Shown piece by piece: positions 16,427 through 25,422 of a stretch of 64,000 bases of DNA. Below the pieces are notes generated by a model. It was not told the origin of the DNA and did no database searches. It was given only the letters and a program-made list of their open reading frames with translations. Both the position numbers and the translations under genes were made by a program. The DNA is from Centipeda felix (GTDB taxonomy: Bacteria > Bacillota > Negativicutes > Selenomonadales > Selenomonadaceae): contig NZ_LT891957.1 in the NCBI RefSeq assembly GCF_900186465.1, positions 184,328 to 248,327 of the forward strand. The letters are read 5' to 3'. The stretch's first letter is position 1, and each line of letters begins with the position of its first letter.

Positions 16427-17241
16427 TGTTTAAAAACCTCCTTGATAATCCAGTCCGGTGTAGAAGCACCGGCTGTAATACCAATTTTATTAATATGATT
16501 CAACCAATCAGACTGCAGTTCATCTGCTGTCTCAATGTGATAGGTTCGACATTTTTCGCTGCACAGCTGCGCGAGTCGCATCGTATTTGCGCTGTTCTTC
16601 CCCCCGACGACAATCATTGCATCCACGTGCTCTGCCAGATCCATCGCCGCCGACTGACGCATATCCGTCGCCGTGCAGATCGTCCGCAGGATCTTGATGT
16701 CGCGCGACTTTTCCAGAAGGACAGACGCGATGCGCCGAAAGCGATCACTCGAAAACGTTGTCTGACAGACGACGCCGAGCTTCCCAAAGGTTGGCAGCGC
16801 CGCTGCCTCCTCCTCGCTCTCAATAATGTGTGCCCGCTGTGCTGTCCACTCGAAGATACTCTTGACCTCCGGGTGATTTTTTTCGCCGATGATGACAACG
16901 GTATAGCCCTCCTCCGAGAGCTGCTTTGCCGAAAGCTGCGCCTTCTTGACGTGCGGACAGGTTGCATCCACAAGATTCAGACCGCGTTGCTCCGCCTGTG
17001 CATACACCGACGGACCCACGCCATGCGAACGGATGATGACCGTCGTCCCATCCTGCATCTCGTCCAGTGTGCTGACCGTGCCGACGCCCTCCTCTTTCAG
17101 GCGTTCCACCATCTGCGGATTATGGATGATCGGACCGAGTGTACTGGATGTCCCATCGGGGGAAGCGTTCTCTCTGGCAATCTCAATGGCGCGTTTGACG
17201 CCATAACAAAAGCCGAGATGTTCCGCTAAAATAACCTCCAT
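16408..17241 (-). CDS. ispH: 4-hydroxy-3-methylbut-2-enyl diphosphate reductase
   Basis: 277 residues. It is the last enzyme of the MEP pathway, a [4Fe-4S] protein giving IPP and DMAPP. The three cluster cysteines are seen in LGFCYGVKRAI near residue 12, DATCPHVKKA near 95 and NAAETV-position equivalents around the TICTATDMRQ segment near 190. Catalytic Glu region GEKNHPEV and SHGVGP are present. The ATG at 17241 follows GAGAGG. The long extension upstream passes through the promoter and is not coding. It is co-transcribed with rpsA, overlapping by 19 bases. Confidence 0.95.
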   Translation of the reverse strand: MEVILAEHLGFCYGVKRAIEIARENASPDGTSSTLGPIIHNPQMVERLKEEGVGTVSTLDEMQDGTTVIIRSHGVGPSVYAQAEQRGLNLVDATCPHVKKAQLSAKQLSEEGYTVVIIGEKNHPEVKSIFEWTAQRAHIIESEEEAAALPTFGKLGVVCQTTFSSDRFRRIASVLLEKSRDIKILRTICTATDMRQSAAMDLAEHVDAMIVVGGKNSANTMRLAQLCSEKCRTYHIETADELQSDWLNHINKIGITAGASTPDWIIKEVFKQCQSRA

Positions 17242-17305
17242 AGACCTCTCCAACACATACCGAAATACACGGCGACTCTTATCCCACTCACACAATCTGT
17301 TGAAC

Positions 17306-17334
17306 AGTATAACACGGCTATCGCGGGCGTGCAA
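17306..17334 (-). promoter_or_regulatory. Promoter for ispH-rpsA
   Basis: Minus strand TTGCAC, 17 bases, TATACT; about 65 bases upstream of the ispH start. Confidence 0.75.
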
Positions 17335-17374
17335 ATAAATTTTTTCAATTCGCGCAAAAACTTTGGCGCGGGGT

Positions 17375-17890
17375 TTAGTTCCACGCGATCGTGGTGACGA
17401 TTGCCTCCACGGCCTCAACGGAAACCGGCTCCTCAAAGGAGAGGGAGAAGGTATACCCGCCGCGCGACCAAAGGGCAAGATGCACCAGCCGCCCCGACCC
17501 CTTGACGCGGATGTACTGCCGTCCGGCCTGAACGACCTGGTTCACTTCGTACGCCGTGCTGTCACCGCTGATATCTGCATTCCCCGCCGCCATGCGGAAG
17601 AGGATCTCCTTGCCGTCGCTGTTGCGATAAAAGATTTCGGCGAGGCTTTTGTCGATTACGATAACATTCTTCTGTGCATAGCCCACAGGAAGGAGTGTCG
17701 GTGTGTAGACCGGCAGTCCTGCCACCGCCCATGCGTCACGGACGCTCGGATACTCCACGAGCGGCGACGGCATTCCGACCATCGGCTCTGCACTGACGGC
17801 CGTCGGCATTGCCTCTGCCGCTGTGGCAAACGCTGCACACGAAGCAATCAAACCAGCCATCATCAGACGTTTTACATCATTGTACTTCAT
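17375..17890 (-). CDS. Secreted protein of unknown function, DUF4367-like
   Basis: 171 residues. The N-terminal 28 residues form a signal peptide ending near AEA, without lipobox cysteine, so the protein is exported. The remainder resembles DUF4367-type domains: a stretch on passing from a predicted membrane-proximal value (LPVGYAQKNVIVIDKSLAEIFYRN) to VHLALWSRGGYTFSLSFEEPVSVEAVEAIV. These domains are often found in anti-sigma or sporulation-related exported proteins. The ATG overlaps the recN stop by one base (TGATG), so it is the last gene of the recN unit. Confidence 0.7.
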   Translation of the reverse strand: MKYNDVKRLMMAGLIASCAAFATAAEAMPTAVSAEPMVGMPSPLVEYPSVRDAWAVAGLPVYTPTLLPVGYAQKNVIVIDKSLAEIFYRNSDGKEILFRMAAGNADISGDSTAYEVNQVVQAGRQYIRVKGSGRLVHLALWSRGGYTFSLSFEEPVSVEAVEAIVTTIAWN

Positions 17891-19611
17891 CAAGATATCG
17901 TTCCTATTTCCGACTGCTTCAACTCATTCTTCTTCGTCGCTGCGCCCGCGAGCATGGTACGGGCATTCGCAAGTGCCGCCCATGTGACATCGTCCCCCGA
18001 TGCCATGCGTGCGATCTCGCGGACGCGCTCCTTCTCACTGAGCGGCTCGACGCGCGTCACTGTCGCTCCGTCGACGACGGATTTTGCGATATAGAGATGC
18101 ACATCCGCCATGCAGGCGATCTGCGGCAAATGCGTGATGCAGAGCACCTGCTTATACTGCGCGACGAACGCAATCCGCTCTGCGACCATCTGCGCAGTGC
18201 GCCCGCCGATCCCCGTGTCGATTTCATCAAACACCATGCTTGTCCCATCGGTATCCCGTGCCGCAACGATGGACTTGATGGCGAGTGCAATGCGCGAGAG
18301 TTCACCGCCCGAGGCGATTTTCTCCAGAGGCTTTTCCACCTCGCCGACATTTGCGGAAAACAGCATCGTGAGACGATCTGCACCATGGGTTGTATACTGC
18401 TCCTCCGGCGTGACAACAATGTGAAAACGTGCCTGCTTCATGCCAAGCCCCTGCAGCTCCCGTTCGATCTTCGCGGAGAGCGCCGCACCGACCTTCTGCC
18501 GTTGTTTCGTCAGCTCCGCGGCGCATTGTTCCATGCGCTGCCGGAGCCTTGCAATCGCCGCATTCAGTTCCTCTATGTCCATATCATAGCGTTCAGCGGA
18601 GGAGATCTCTGTTCGCAGTGCTTCGAGGCGCGCTAGGACAGCAGAGATGCTTCCGCCGTATTTTTTCTTAAGGCGCTCGATCACATCCATGCGCAGCTGG
18701 ATCTTGTCCAGCGAGGCGGGATCCGCGTCGATGCCCTCTAGGTAGTCCCGCACCTCATAGGATGCCTCCTGCAGGGAGATATACGCTTCCTCGATCATTG
18801 CCTGCGCCCCCGCAAGGCTCTCATCGTAGCGTGCAATCTCCTCCAGTGCGTGCGTGACGCGCGATAGTGCCGTCAGGACGGCAGCCCCCTCCTCCGTATC
18901 CTCACTGAGGAGATTACTCGCCTCGGCAGCGTGCTCCACCAAGCGTTCCGCATGGGAGAGACGTCGAATCTCGGTCTCGAGTTCCTCATCCTCTCCCTCT
19001 GTGAGTTCCGCCTCTGCGATTTCCTGCTCCTGCCAGCGGAGCATATCCAGACGCTCGGCGATCTCCGCATTTTCCTCCGTACGCATCTCACGCTCTTTCG
19101 TCCGCGCCTTCCAGGCCCGATAGACATCCTGATAGGCACATAGGCGCTCCGCGAGATCGGCATCATCGCCTTCAAGGAGGCTGCGCTGCGCTTCCTCGCG
19201 CAGGAGTGCCAAGTTCTCGTTCTGTCCATGGATATCCACGAGATGCGGCGCAAGTTTTTTGAGAAAGGTCAGCGTCACATGGGCACCGTTGACAAGAATG
19301 GAGCTTTTCCCCGCACGTGATACCTTGCGTACGATGATCAGCTCATCATCGTATTCGATCTCCTGTTCGGCGAGCAATGCGGACACGACAGAGTTTTCCT
19401 CGATGGAAAAAACAGCCTCCACACGCAGAAAATCACAGCCGCTGCGTATGACGTCGGCAAGGACACGCTGACCGAGGATTGTCCCCAGTGCACCAATCAG
19501 AATGGACTTGCCCGCACCGGTTTCACCCGTGAGGATGTTCAGCCCCGTGCCGAACTTGACGGTCACCTCTTCCAAAAGGGCAAAATTCTGAATCCGTAGG
19601 CTGTGCAGCAC
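17890..19611 (-). CDS. recN: DNA repair protein RecN
   Basis: About 573 residues. It is an SMC-like ATPase acting early at double-strand breaks. Walker A GETGAGKSIL is near residue 30, followed by a long coiled coil about 170-370. The signature LSRIALAIKS, Walker B MVFDEIDTGIGG and the switch region ITHLPQIA are in the last third. AGGAGGG precedes two GTG codons; the second (19611) gives the better spacing and the family-typical start LHSLRIQNFALLEE. It follows argR, as ahrC-recN does in Bacillus. Confidence 0.95.
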   Translation of the reverse strand: MLHSLRIQNFALLEEVTVKFGTGLNILTGETGAGKSILIGALGTILGQRVLADVIRSGCDFLRVEAVFSIEENSVVSALLAEQEIEYDDELIIVRKVSRAGKSSILVNGAHVTLTFLKKLAPHLVDIHGQNENLALLREEAQRSLLEGDDADLAERLCAYQDVYRAWKARTKEREMRTEENAEIAERLDMLRWQEQEIAEAELTEGEDEELETEIRRLSHAERLVEHAAEASNLLSEDTEEGAAVLTALSRVTHALEEIARYDESLAGAQAMIEEAYISLQEASYEVRDYLEGIDADPASLDKIQLRMDVIERLKKKYGGSISAVLARLEALRTEISSAERYDMDIEELNAAIARLRQRMEQCAAELTKQRQKVGAALSAKIERELQGLGMKQARFHIVVTPEEQYTTHGADRLTMLFSANVGEVEKPLEKIASGGELSRIALAIKSIVAARDTDGTSMVFDEIDTGIGGRTAQMVAERIAFVAQYKQVLCITHLPQIACMADVHLYIAKSVVDGATVTRVEPLSEKERVREIARMASGDDVTWAALANARTMLAGAATKKNELKQSEIGTIS

Positions 19612-19626
19612 CACACATCCCTCCTT

Positions 19627-20079
19627 TTAGTGCATGAGTTTTTGAATACGTGCAACGATATCCGCCGCTGCCTCCTTCGGGCGGATGAGCACGAAAATAT
19701 GGTCGTCGCCTGCAATCGTTCCGATGACTTCCGACCATGCCGACGCGTCGAGCGCGGATGCCACCGTTCCCGCTGCCCCTGGCGCAGTGCGCACGACGAC
19801 GATGTTCTCACTGAAATCGCAGCTCTGCACATTGTCTTTGAAGACACGACGCATGCGTGCCTCGGAAAAACGCTGTCCCTCTTGCGGCGCGACAGCATAG
19901 CGATAGCGTCCGCCGCCTGCCGGTACCTTGATGAGCAGGAGTTCCTTGATGTCCCGCGAGATCGTCGCCTGCGTGACGTGCACATGGCGCGCACAGAGCG
20001 CTGCCGCAAGTGCCTCCTGTGTCTCGATGATTTCTTCACGGATGATCTGTTTGATGAGGTCGTGACGACGACGTTTCAT
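19627..20079 (-). CDS. argR: Arginine repressor
   Basis: 150 residues. The N-terminal winged helix domain (residues 1-70) has the conserved VTQATISRDIKELLLIKV. The C-terminal oligomerisation and arginine-binding domain has the GTIAGDDHIFVLIR segment. As a hexamer it represses arginine synthesis and activates catabolism. No arg genes are in the window, so it acts in trans. It sits 12 bases after nadK and 15 bases before recN. Confidence 0.96.
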   Translation of the reverse strand: MKRRRHDLIKQIIREEIIETQEALAAALCARHVHVTQATISRDIKELLLIKVPAGGGRYRYAVAPQEGQRFSEARMRRVFKDNVQSCDFSENIVVVRTAPGAAGTVASALDASAWSEVIGTIAGDDHIFVLIRPKEAAADIVARIQKLMH

Positions 20080-20090
20080 TCCGCTCTCTC

Positions 20091-20945
20091 CTAGCAGTTT
20101 CTCCAGAGTTTTGTCCGCAGCGTCTGATAGTAGTCTTTGTCCTCAAATTTGATGATGCCCGCCCGCACGTCGGAACAGCGTACCGTCACGGTATCGTCAG
20201 GACGGATCGGCGTGGTCTCCTGCCCATCGATGGTGACGATGATGCTCTGGCGCGTATCGAGCAGATGGATGTGCACCACGTCCTCCTCGCGTATGACTAG
20301 CGGGCGGATGTTTAGCGTATGTGCGCAGATGGGCGTGAGCAGAATGCCGCGCACCATCGGGTTCATGATTGGCCCGCCCGCCGAAAGGGAGTAGGCCGTT
20401 GAGCCCGTCGGCGAGGCAACGATAAATCCGTCCGCCTTGCATGCAACCAGCGGTGTACTGTTCACCGTCAGCCCCAGCGTGATAACGCGCGCCACATCGC
20501 CCTTGGTCACCACAATGTCGTTGATCGCATAGCCGAGAAAATGCTCTTCTCCGCATGGATGCGTCACATAGCCCGCGAGCAGCGGCCGTTGCTCCACGCG
20601 GTAATCTCCCGCACAGAGCTGTTTCAGACGCCGTTCCAGCTCATTGAGCTCAATATCCGCCATAAAGCCGAGTGTCCCCAAATTGATGCCACAGACCGGC
20701 ACGGGGTTCTCCGCGTAGCGTCGGCAGATGCCGAGCAGTGTACCGTCTCCGCCGAGACTCAGGGCAAAGTCGGCGGGCAGACGCTCGATGTCGTCTGCAC
20801 CGCACTCCTCCATGCCGAACTCCGCCGCGCGCGCACGCGGCAGGATGATACGCGCGCCCCGTGCCGTAAGAAAGCTGCGGATGCGCAGGACAATATCCCG
20901 CATCTCCGGACGCTCGACATAGGGAAAAACTGCAACCGTCAACAT
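20091..20945 (-). CDS. nadK: NAD kinase
   Basis: 284 residues. It phosphorylates NAD to NADP. The diagnostic GGDGTLLG (near residue 65), the loop AINDIVVTKG with the catalytic-region Asp (near 150), and SPTGSTAYSLSAGGP (near 185) are all intact. It follows tlyA by 15 bases and belongs to the same transcription unit as in many Firmicutes. Confidence 0.96.
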   Translation of the reverse strand: MLTVAVFPYVERPEMRDIVLRIRSFLTARGARIILPRARAAEFGMEECGADDIERLPADFALSLGGDGTLLGICRRYAENPVPVCGINLGTLGFMADIELNELERRLKQLCAGDYRVEQRPLLAGYVTHPCGEEHFLGYAINDIVVTKGDVARVITLGLTVNSTPLVACKADGFIVASPTGSTAYSLSAGGPIMNPMVRGILLTPICAHTLNIRPLVIREEDVVHIHLLDTRQSIIVTIDGQETTPIRPDDTVTVRCSDVRAGIIKFEDKDYYQTLRTKLWRNC

Positions 20946-20960
20946 AATCCGCTCCGCATC

Positions 20961-21767
20961 TCATCCATCCAGTGTACGATGTGCCTCTGCCACCACAGCG
21001 GCGATCTCCTCATCCGCGATAGCCGTACGTCCGCCCTGCATCCCCAGATAGAGGAGATACTCGATATTCCCCTTTGGTCCCTTGACCGGAGAAAAGGTCA
21101 GTCCGCGCGGAACAAAGCCCAGCCCCTCTGCGGTGGCAAGGACGCGTGCAATCACTTCCTCGTGCACTGCAGGGTCACGCACAACACCGTTCTTTCCGAC
21201 GCGATCCTTTCCCGCCTCGAATTGCGGCTTGATGAGGGCGAGCACCTCTCCCTCCGGTGAGAGGAGCGTCCGCACAACGGGGAGCACCTTATCCAGCGAG
21301 ATGAATGCCACATCGATCGAGGCAAAGTCCGGCGCATGATCCAGCATATCCGGCGTTACCTTGCGGATGTTCGTACGCTCCATGTTAATGACGCGTGCAT
21401 CCGTGCGCAGTTTCCAGTCGAGCTGTCCATATCCCACATCAATCGCATAGACCTTGACCGCGCCATTCTGCAGCATACAGTCCGTAAATCCGCCCGTGGA
21501 CGCACCAATGTCTGCCGCTGTCCGCCCCGCAAGGCAAATGCCGAACGCAGTGATCCCCTTTGCGAGCTTCAGTCCGCCGCGGCTGACATACGGAAGATCT
21601 TCTCCCACGACGCGCAGTACTGCATCAGCGGGAACGGTTGCGCCTGCTTTATCCACACGCTGCTCGTTGACAAGCACCTGTCCTGCCATAATGAGGCGCT
21701 TCGCGCGCTCACGGCTCGGTGCAAGCCCTTGTACGGTGAGCAGCACATCCAAACGCTCTTTCTTCAA
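20961..21767 (-). CDS. tlyA: TlyA family rRNA 2'-O-methyltransferase / haemolysin A-like
   Basis: 268 residues: an S4 RNA-binding domain at the N-terminus (RLDVLLTVQGLAPSRERAKRLIMAGQVLVN) joined to an FtsJ-type methyltransferase fold with SAM motif IGASTGGFTDCMLQNGA near residue 90. Family members methylate 16S and 23S rRNA riboses and influence capreomycin sensitivity; haemolysis is a historical label. It lies directly after ispA without the dxs gene that separates them in several Firmicutes. Confidence 0.93.
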   Translation of the reverse strand: MKKERLDVLLTVQGLAPSRERAKRLIMAGQVLVNEQRVDKAGATVPADAVLRVVGEDLPYVSRGGLKLAKGITAFGICLAGRTAADIGASTGGFTDCMLQNGAVKVYAIDVGYGQLDWKLRTDARVINMERTNIRKVTPDMLDHAPDFASIDVAFISLDKVLPVVRTLLSPEGEVLALIKPQFEAGKDRVGKNGVVRDPAVHEEVIARVLATAEGLGFVPRGLTFSPVKGPKGNIEYLLYLGMQGGRTAIADEEIAAVVAEAHRTLDG

Positions 21768-21776
21768 CGGCGCCCC

Positions 21777-22652
21777 CTACTGCTTCCGATACACGAGATA
21801 GGACACCAGTTCACGCAGAAAATCTGCCTCCGCGCCGAAATCACGGAGCGCCGCACACGCATCCTTCACCGTCTGTGCTGCAAGTTCCTGCGCCTCATCG
21901 AGCGAGGTCAGGGAGACATAGGTCGACTTGTGGTTTTTCTCATCGCTTCCAACGGGCTTACCGATGTCCTCTGCTGTCCCGACGACATCGAGAATGTCGT
22001 CCGTGATCTGAAAGGCAAGCCCGAACTGCTCCGCATACGTTGTAAGTGATGCAAGCTGTGCCTCGGACGCACCGCCAAGGATTGCGCCGCTGCGCAGCGC
22101 TGCACGAAAGAGTGCCCCCGTTTTACCCATGTGGACACGGCGCATCTCCTCCATCGAGATGCGATGTTCCTCTGCACGCAGGTCGAGCACCTGACCGCCC
22201 ACCATGCCCTCAGCACCGGCAGCACGACTGATCTCATCCACCACGCGCAGAAGTGTATCGGCGGATACATCCTGCTGGCGCAGGATGACCGTAAACGCTA
22301 GCGTTAGAAGTCCGTCACCTGCAAGGATGGCAATGCCGTCGCCAAAGACCTTGTGATTGGTCAATTTGCCGCGCCGATAGTCGTCGTTGTCCATCGCCGG
22401 GAGATCGTCGTGAATGAGGGAATACGTGTGAATCATCTCAAGTGCACACGCCACGGACAGGAACTTGGCGCCATCCGCTCCTACCGCATCCGCTGCCGCC
22501 ATGAGGAGCACAGGTCGCAGACGTTTCCCGCCTGCCATCAGACTGTACGCCATCGCCTGCCGCAGCGTATCATCGAGCACATCCGTCCGATCCAGCTCCG
22601 CCTGCAGCGCACGCTCCACCAGCTCCTGCCGCGCCCGCCAACGTTCCTTCAT
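21777..22652 (-). CDS. ispA: Farnesyl (geranyl) diphosphate synthase
   Basis: 291 residues, all-helical prenyltransferase. The first aspartate-rich motif HDDLPAMDNDDYRRG near residue 85 has the bacterial DDxxxxD form, and the second, FQITDDILDVVG, is near 220. KRLRP and GGQVLDLRAE are also present. It condenses IPP with DMAPP and GPP, downstream of the IspH product made by the gene at 16408-17241. It begins one base after the xseB stop. Confidence 0.95.
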   Translation of the reverse strand: MKERWRARQELVERALQAELDRTDVLDDTLRQAMAYSLMAGGKRLRPVLLMAAADAVGADGAKFLSVACALEMIHTYSLIHDDLPAMDNDDYRRGKLTNHKVFGDGIAILAGDGLLTLAFTVILRQQDVSADTLLRVVDEISRAAGAEGMVGGQVLDLRAEEHRISMEEMRRVHMGKTGALFRAALRSGAILGGASEAQLASLTTYAEQFGLAFQITDDILDVVGTAEDIGKPVGSDEKNHKSTYVSLTSLDEAQELAAQTVKDACAALRDFGAEADFLRELVSYLVYRKQ

Positions 22653-22653
22653 C

Positions 22654-22890
22654 TCAGCCTCCGATCTTCAGTGGTTCTTGTGCAACGCCGTCCGCCGTCT
22701 CCCGCACGAGGAGATCCATCGTCTCCTCCGCGCGCCGCAGCGACGTGGCGCAGAACTCCGAGAGCTTAATTCCTTCGGAGTACTTTGCCATGAGATCAGA
22801 AAGGGCCAAATCACCCGCCTCGATCTCAGCAACAATCTGCTCCAACGCCCCCAGTGCTTCCTCAAACGCCATCTCTTTTTTACGCGCCAT
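22654..22890 (-). CDS. xseB: Exodeoxyribonuclease VII small subunit
   Basis: 78 residues. The typical FEEALGALEQIVAEIEAGDLALSDLMAKYSEGIKL helix pair identifies XseB, which binds the large subunit in a multi-copy complex. The gene overlaps the 3' end of xseA by 11 bases. Confidence 0.95.
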   Translation of the reverse strand: MARKKEMAFEEALGALEQIVAEIEAGDLALSDLMAKYSEGIKLSEFCATSLRRAEETMDLLVRETADGVAQEPLKIGG

Positions 22891-24088
22891 TCTGCTGCTC
22901 CTTTGCCTGTTCTACGACGGCAGATATCTTGCCGTCCGCAAATGTAATGTTCACGCGGTCACCCGCCGTGACGTCCTTCACGCGGCTCACGGCACGCCCG
23001 TCCTTCTCCACAATGCTGAACCCACGATAGAGAACCCGTACGGGGTTGAGCAGCTCCAGTCGCTTCAGCACGAGCTCAAGACGATGCCGCGCTGCGACGC
23101 TCTGCTCCTTTGCCACACGATGGAGCTCTGCCGTGGCACGGTCACTGCGCTGCATCAGCGGGGCGATCAACATGCGCGGATTGGTGCACCAAGGCCGCTG
23201 AACGAGCGTGCTCAGGCGCGCGACGGCGTGATCGATCTGTCGCTTCCGCCCCGCGTCAAGACGTGCACGCAGCCCCATGAGGAATCGCTCCATTTCCGCC
23301 GCATCAGGAACGGCAAACTCCGCCGCCTGCGAGGGTGTCGCCGCACGCCGGTCGCTGACGAAATCCACAAGTGTCGTATCCGTCTCATGCCCCACGGCCG
23401 AAATCACGGGAATACGCGACCGATAGACGGCGCGGACGACGACCTCCTCATTAAACGCCCAGAGATCCTCTGCACTCCCGCCGCCGCGGCCAACGATCAG
23501 GACATCCACCGGATATTTCTCATTGAAAAACGCCACGGCATCTGCAATCTGCTCCGCCGCTCCTGCGCCCTGCACCAGAACGGGATGAAGGATGAGCTGC
23601 ACACCCGGCCAGCGTCGCTTGGAGACATTGTGGATATCGCGCAGCACCGCTCCTGCCGACGACGTGACAATCCCAATGCGTCGCGGAAAGCACGGCAGCG
23701 GCTGTTTATGTCCTTCATCAAAAAGCCCCTCGGCGGCGAGGCGATCGCGCATCTGCTCAAAGGCGAGGGCGAGCGCCCCCGCGCCCTCGGGTGTCAAGAA
23801 GCTGACATAGAGCTGATATGCTCCGTCACGCTCATAGACGGAGATATTGCCGCCCGCGATCACCTGCATCCCGTTCTCGGGTGCAAAGCGCAGATTTCGC
23901 GCATAGCCGTTGAACATGACGCACTTCATACTTGAGCCTGCATCTTTTAGGGTAAAGTAGGCATGTCCCGACGGATAGCGTTTATAGTTGGACACCTCGC
24001 CGCGTATCAAAAGATCCGACAGAATCGGCTCATGCTCAAACATCCCCTTGATATAGCGCGTTACATCACTGACACTGTGAACGGTCAT
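22880..24088 (-). CDS. xseA: Exodeoxyribonuclease VII large subunit
   Basis: 402 residues. An N-terminal OB-fold (VSDVTRYIKGMFEHEPILSDLLIRGEVSNYK...) is followed by the catalytic domain with GRGGGSAEDLWAFNEE, ISAVGHETDTTLVDFVSDRRAATPSQAAE, and a C-terminal coiled coil. The complex degrades single-stranded DNA to oligonucleotides. ATG at 24088 has GGGGGAGAGG upstream; the 14-codon longer form is unsupported. A terminator separates it from nusB. Confidence 0.95.
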   Translation of the reverse strand: MTVHSVSDVTRYIKGMFEHEPILSDLLIRGEVSNYKRYPSGHAYFTLKDAGSSMKCVMFNGYARNLRFAPENGMQVIAGGNISVYERDGAYQLYVSFLTPEGAGALALAFEQMRDRLAAEGLFDEGHKQPLPCFPRRIGIVTSSAGAVLRDIHNVSKRRWPGVQLILHPVLVQGAGAAEQIADAVAFFNEKYPVDVLIVGRGGGSAEDLWAFNEEVVVRAVYRSRIPVISAVGHETDTTLVDFVSDRRAATPSQAAEFAVPDAAEMERFLMGLRARLDAGRKRQIDHAVARLSTLVQRPWCTNPRMLIAPLMQRSDRATAELHRVAKEQSVAARHRLELVLKRLELLNPVRVLYRGFSIVEKDGRAVSRVKDVTAGDRVNITFADGKISAVVEQAKEQQNGA

Positions 24089-24111
24089 AACCACCTCTCC
24101 CCCATGACGAT

Positions 24112-24152
24112 AAAAAAAGAACCATTGCACCGACTGTGCAACGGATTCTTTT
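24112..24152 (-). terminator. Intrinsic terminator between nusB and xseA
   Basis: Minus-strand hairpin with arms AAAGAATCCGTTGCAC and GTGCAATGGTTCTTT (one mismatch and a G-U pair) followed by a run of T. It marks the end of the nusB transcription unit, possibly leaky because xseA starts 24 bases on. Confidence 0.85.
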
Positions 24153-24159
24153 TCATCAG

Positions 24160-24573
24160 TTATCCCATTGATTTCTGCAACGCAGCAAGGATACCGTTTA
24201 CATAGCGGCCCGCATCGTCCGACCCATATTTTTTTGCCAGCTCCACTGCTTCGTTAATGGCAATCGGAGGGTCAATGCGTTCCTCCTGATAGCACATCTC
24301 ATAGTACGCCATGCGGATGAGATTGCGATCCACGGGCGCCATGCGATGGAGCTTCCACTCCTTCGCCATGCGCTCAATCGCCGCATCGATCTCCGGCTGA
24401 ACGGAGCACGTACCCTGCACGAGCCCGTTTGCATAGGCAAGATCCTTCTCCGTCAACCCGTCCACAGCGTCGCTGGCAAGATCCCCTGCCGCGACAGTCG
24501 GCGGACGATCCTGATCGAACTCCCGCTGAAAAAGTGTCAAAAGCGCCGCCTCACGCGCGTGTCTGCGGCTCAT
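24160..24573 (-). CDS. nusB: Transcription antitermination factor NusB
   Basis: 137 residues. The helical NusB fold is recognised by SRRHAREAALLTLFQREFD at the N-terminus, WKLHRMAPVDRNLIRMAYYEM and the closing PIAINEAVELAKKYGSDDAGRYVNGIL. It binds boxA with S10 for rRNA antitermination. It overlaps the DUF2273 gene by four bases, coupling it to the Asp23/AmaP group. Confidence 0.96.
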   Translation of the reverse strand: MSRRHAREAALLTLFQREFDQDRPPTVAAGDLASDAVDGLTEKDLAYANGLVQGTCSVQPEIDAAIERMAKEWKLHRMAPVDRNLIRMAYYEMCYQEERIDPPIAINEAVELAKKYGSDDAGRYVNGILAALQKSMG

Positions 24574-24812
24574 GACATCCTCCGAAAGAGATTCCGCAGT
24601 CCCGACAGATCAATGATCTCTGACCAATGTCGATGCTCTGACTGCAATCCAATATACATGCCGATACCGGCACAGAGAATCACAAAGACAATATTCCAAA
24701 AACCAAACAGCAGGACACAGACGCCGAACAGGGTTCCGAGCACCAGTCCGCCTGTCCGTCCGCGATGGTACATCCACTGTTCCTGCAGGAGCTGCAGCAG
24801 ATATTCTTTCAT
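24570..24812 (-). CDS. DUF2273 small membrane protein
   Basis: 80 residues with a central pair of hydrophobic segments (GGLVLGTLFGVCVLLFGF and WNIVFVILCAGIGMYIGL) matching DUF2273 proteins, which accompany Asp23 and AmaP in Firmicutes. Function is unknown; by context it belongs to the envelope-stress module. ATG at 24812 is preferred over a GTG two codons earlier because of GGGAGG. Confidence 0.88.
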   Translation of the reverse strand: MKEYLLQLLQEQWMYHRGRTGGLVLGTLFGVCVLLFGFWNIVFVILCAGIGMYIGLQSEHRHWSEIIDLSGLRNLFRRMS

Positions 24813-24824
24813 GCGCACCTCCCA

Positions 24825-25400
24825 CTACGCCACAGAGCGTTTTGCCGCACCGGACGCGCCGATTTCCGTCACACTGATCTTGACCGGCACCTCGGCTACA
24901 CCGAGGACCTCATGAATATGCTGCTGCACACTCTGCGTCAGCTGCTCCGTCACCTGTCCCAATGCTGCGTGATCCGCAATGCTGATCTTCAGCTCAATAT
25001 GCATGGGCGGATCTGCGCTGTCCTTCCGCTGCTCATGCACCACAATGACTGCCGCTGCCTCACGCACTTCCTGCATAGCCAGCGTGGTACGCTCGACGAT
25101 GCCCTGCACGGCAGGGAGTGCTACCTGAACGGAACCGGCCGGTGTCTCGATCACCATAAACTCCCCGTCCGTACGTGTAGAAGATGAGAAACGCGAAAAC
25201 ACCGCAAAGAAGAACTTTAGGCTGAACAGAAAATACACCGCACAGCCTATAAGGAGTTCCTGACGGGACAGTGCATAGCGCAGTTCATTCAGCCAGATAC
25301 TCTCCGGCAGGATACGCAGTACTGCCGCTGCGACGGCAACGGCGAGTGCCATGCCGAGAATCGCATACGGCAGGAGAAGCAGACGGTTAAGAATCCCCAT
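24825..25400 (-). CDS. amaP: Alkaline shock response membrane anchor protein
   Basis: 191 residues. Two N-terminal membrane helices (residues 5-30 and 48-68) are followed by a cytoplasmic Asp23-like domain. AmaP-type proteins tether Asp23 to the membrane. Neighbours on both sides, Asp23/Gls24 and DUF2273, support the assignment. It starts 22 bases after the asp23 stop. Confidence 0.88.
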   Translation of the reverse strand: MGILNRLLLLPYAILGMALAVAVAAAVLRILPESIWLNELRYALSRQELLIGCAVYFLFSLKFFFAVFSRFSSSTRTDGEFMVIETPAGSVQVALPAVQGIVERTTLAMQEVREAAAVIVVHEQRKDSADPPMHIELKISIADHAALGQVTEQLTQSVQQHIHEVLGVAEVPVKISVTEIGASGAAKRSVA

Positions 25401-25422
25401 GGTTCATAGCCCCCGACTGCAC

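Noticed and set aside
24825-25400. AmaP gene as a second copy of asp23
   Set aside because: The two N-terminal membrane helices and neighbour order identify it as the membrane anchor.
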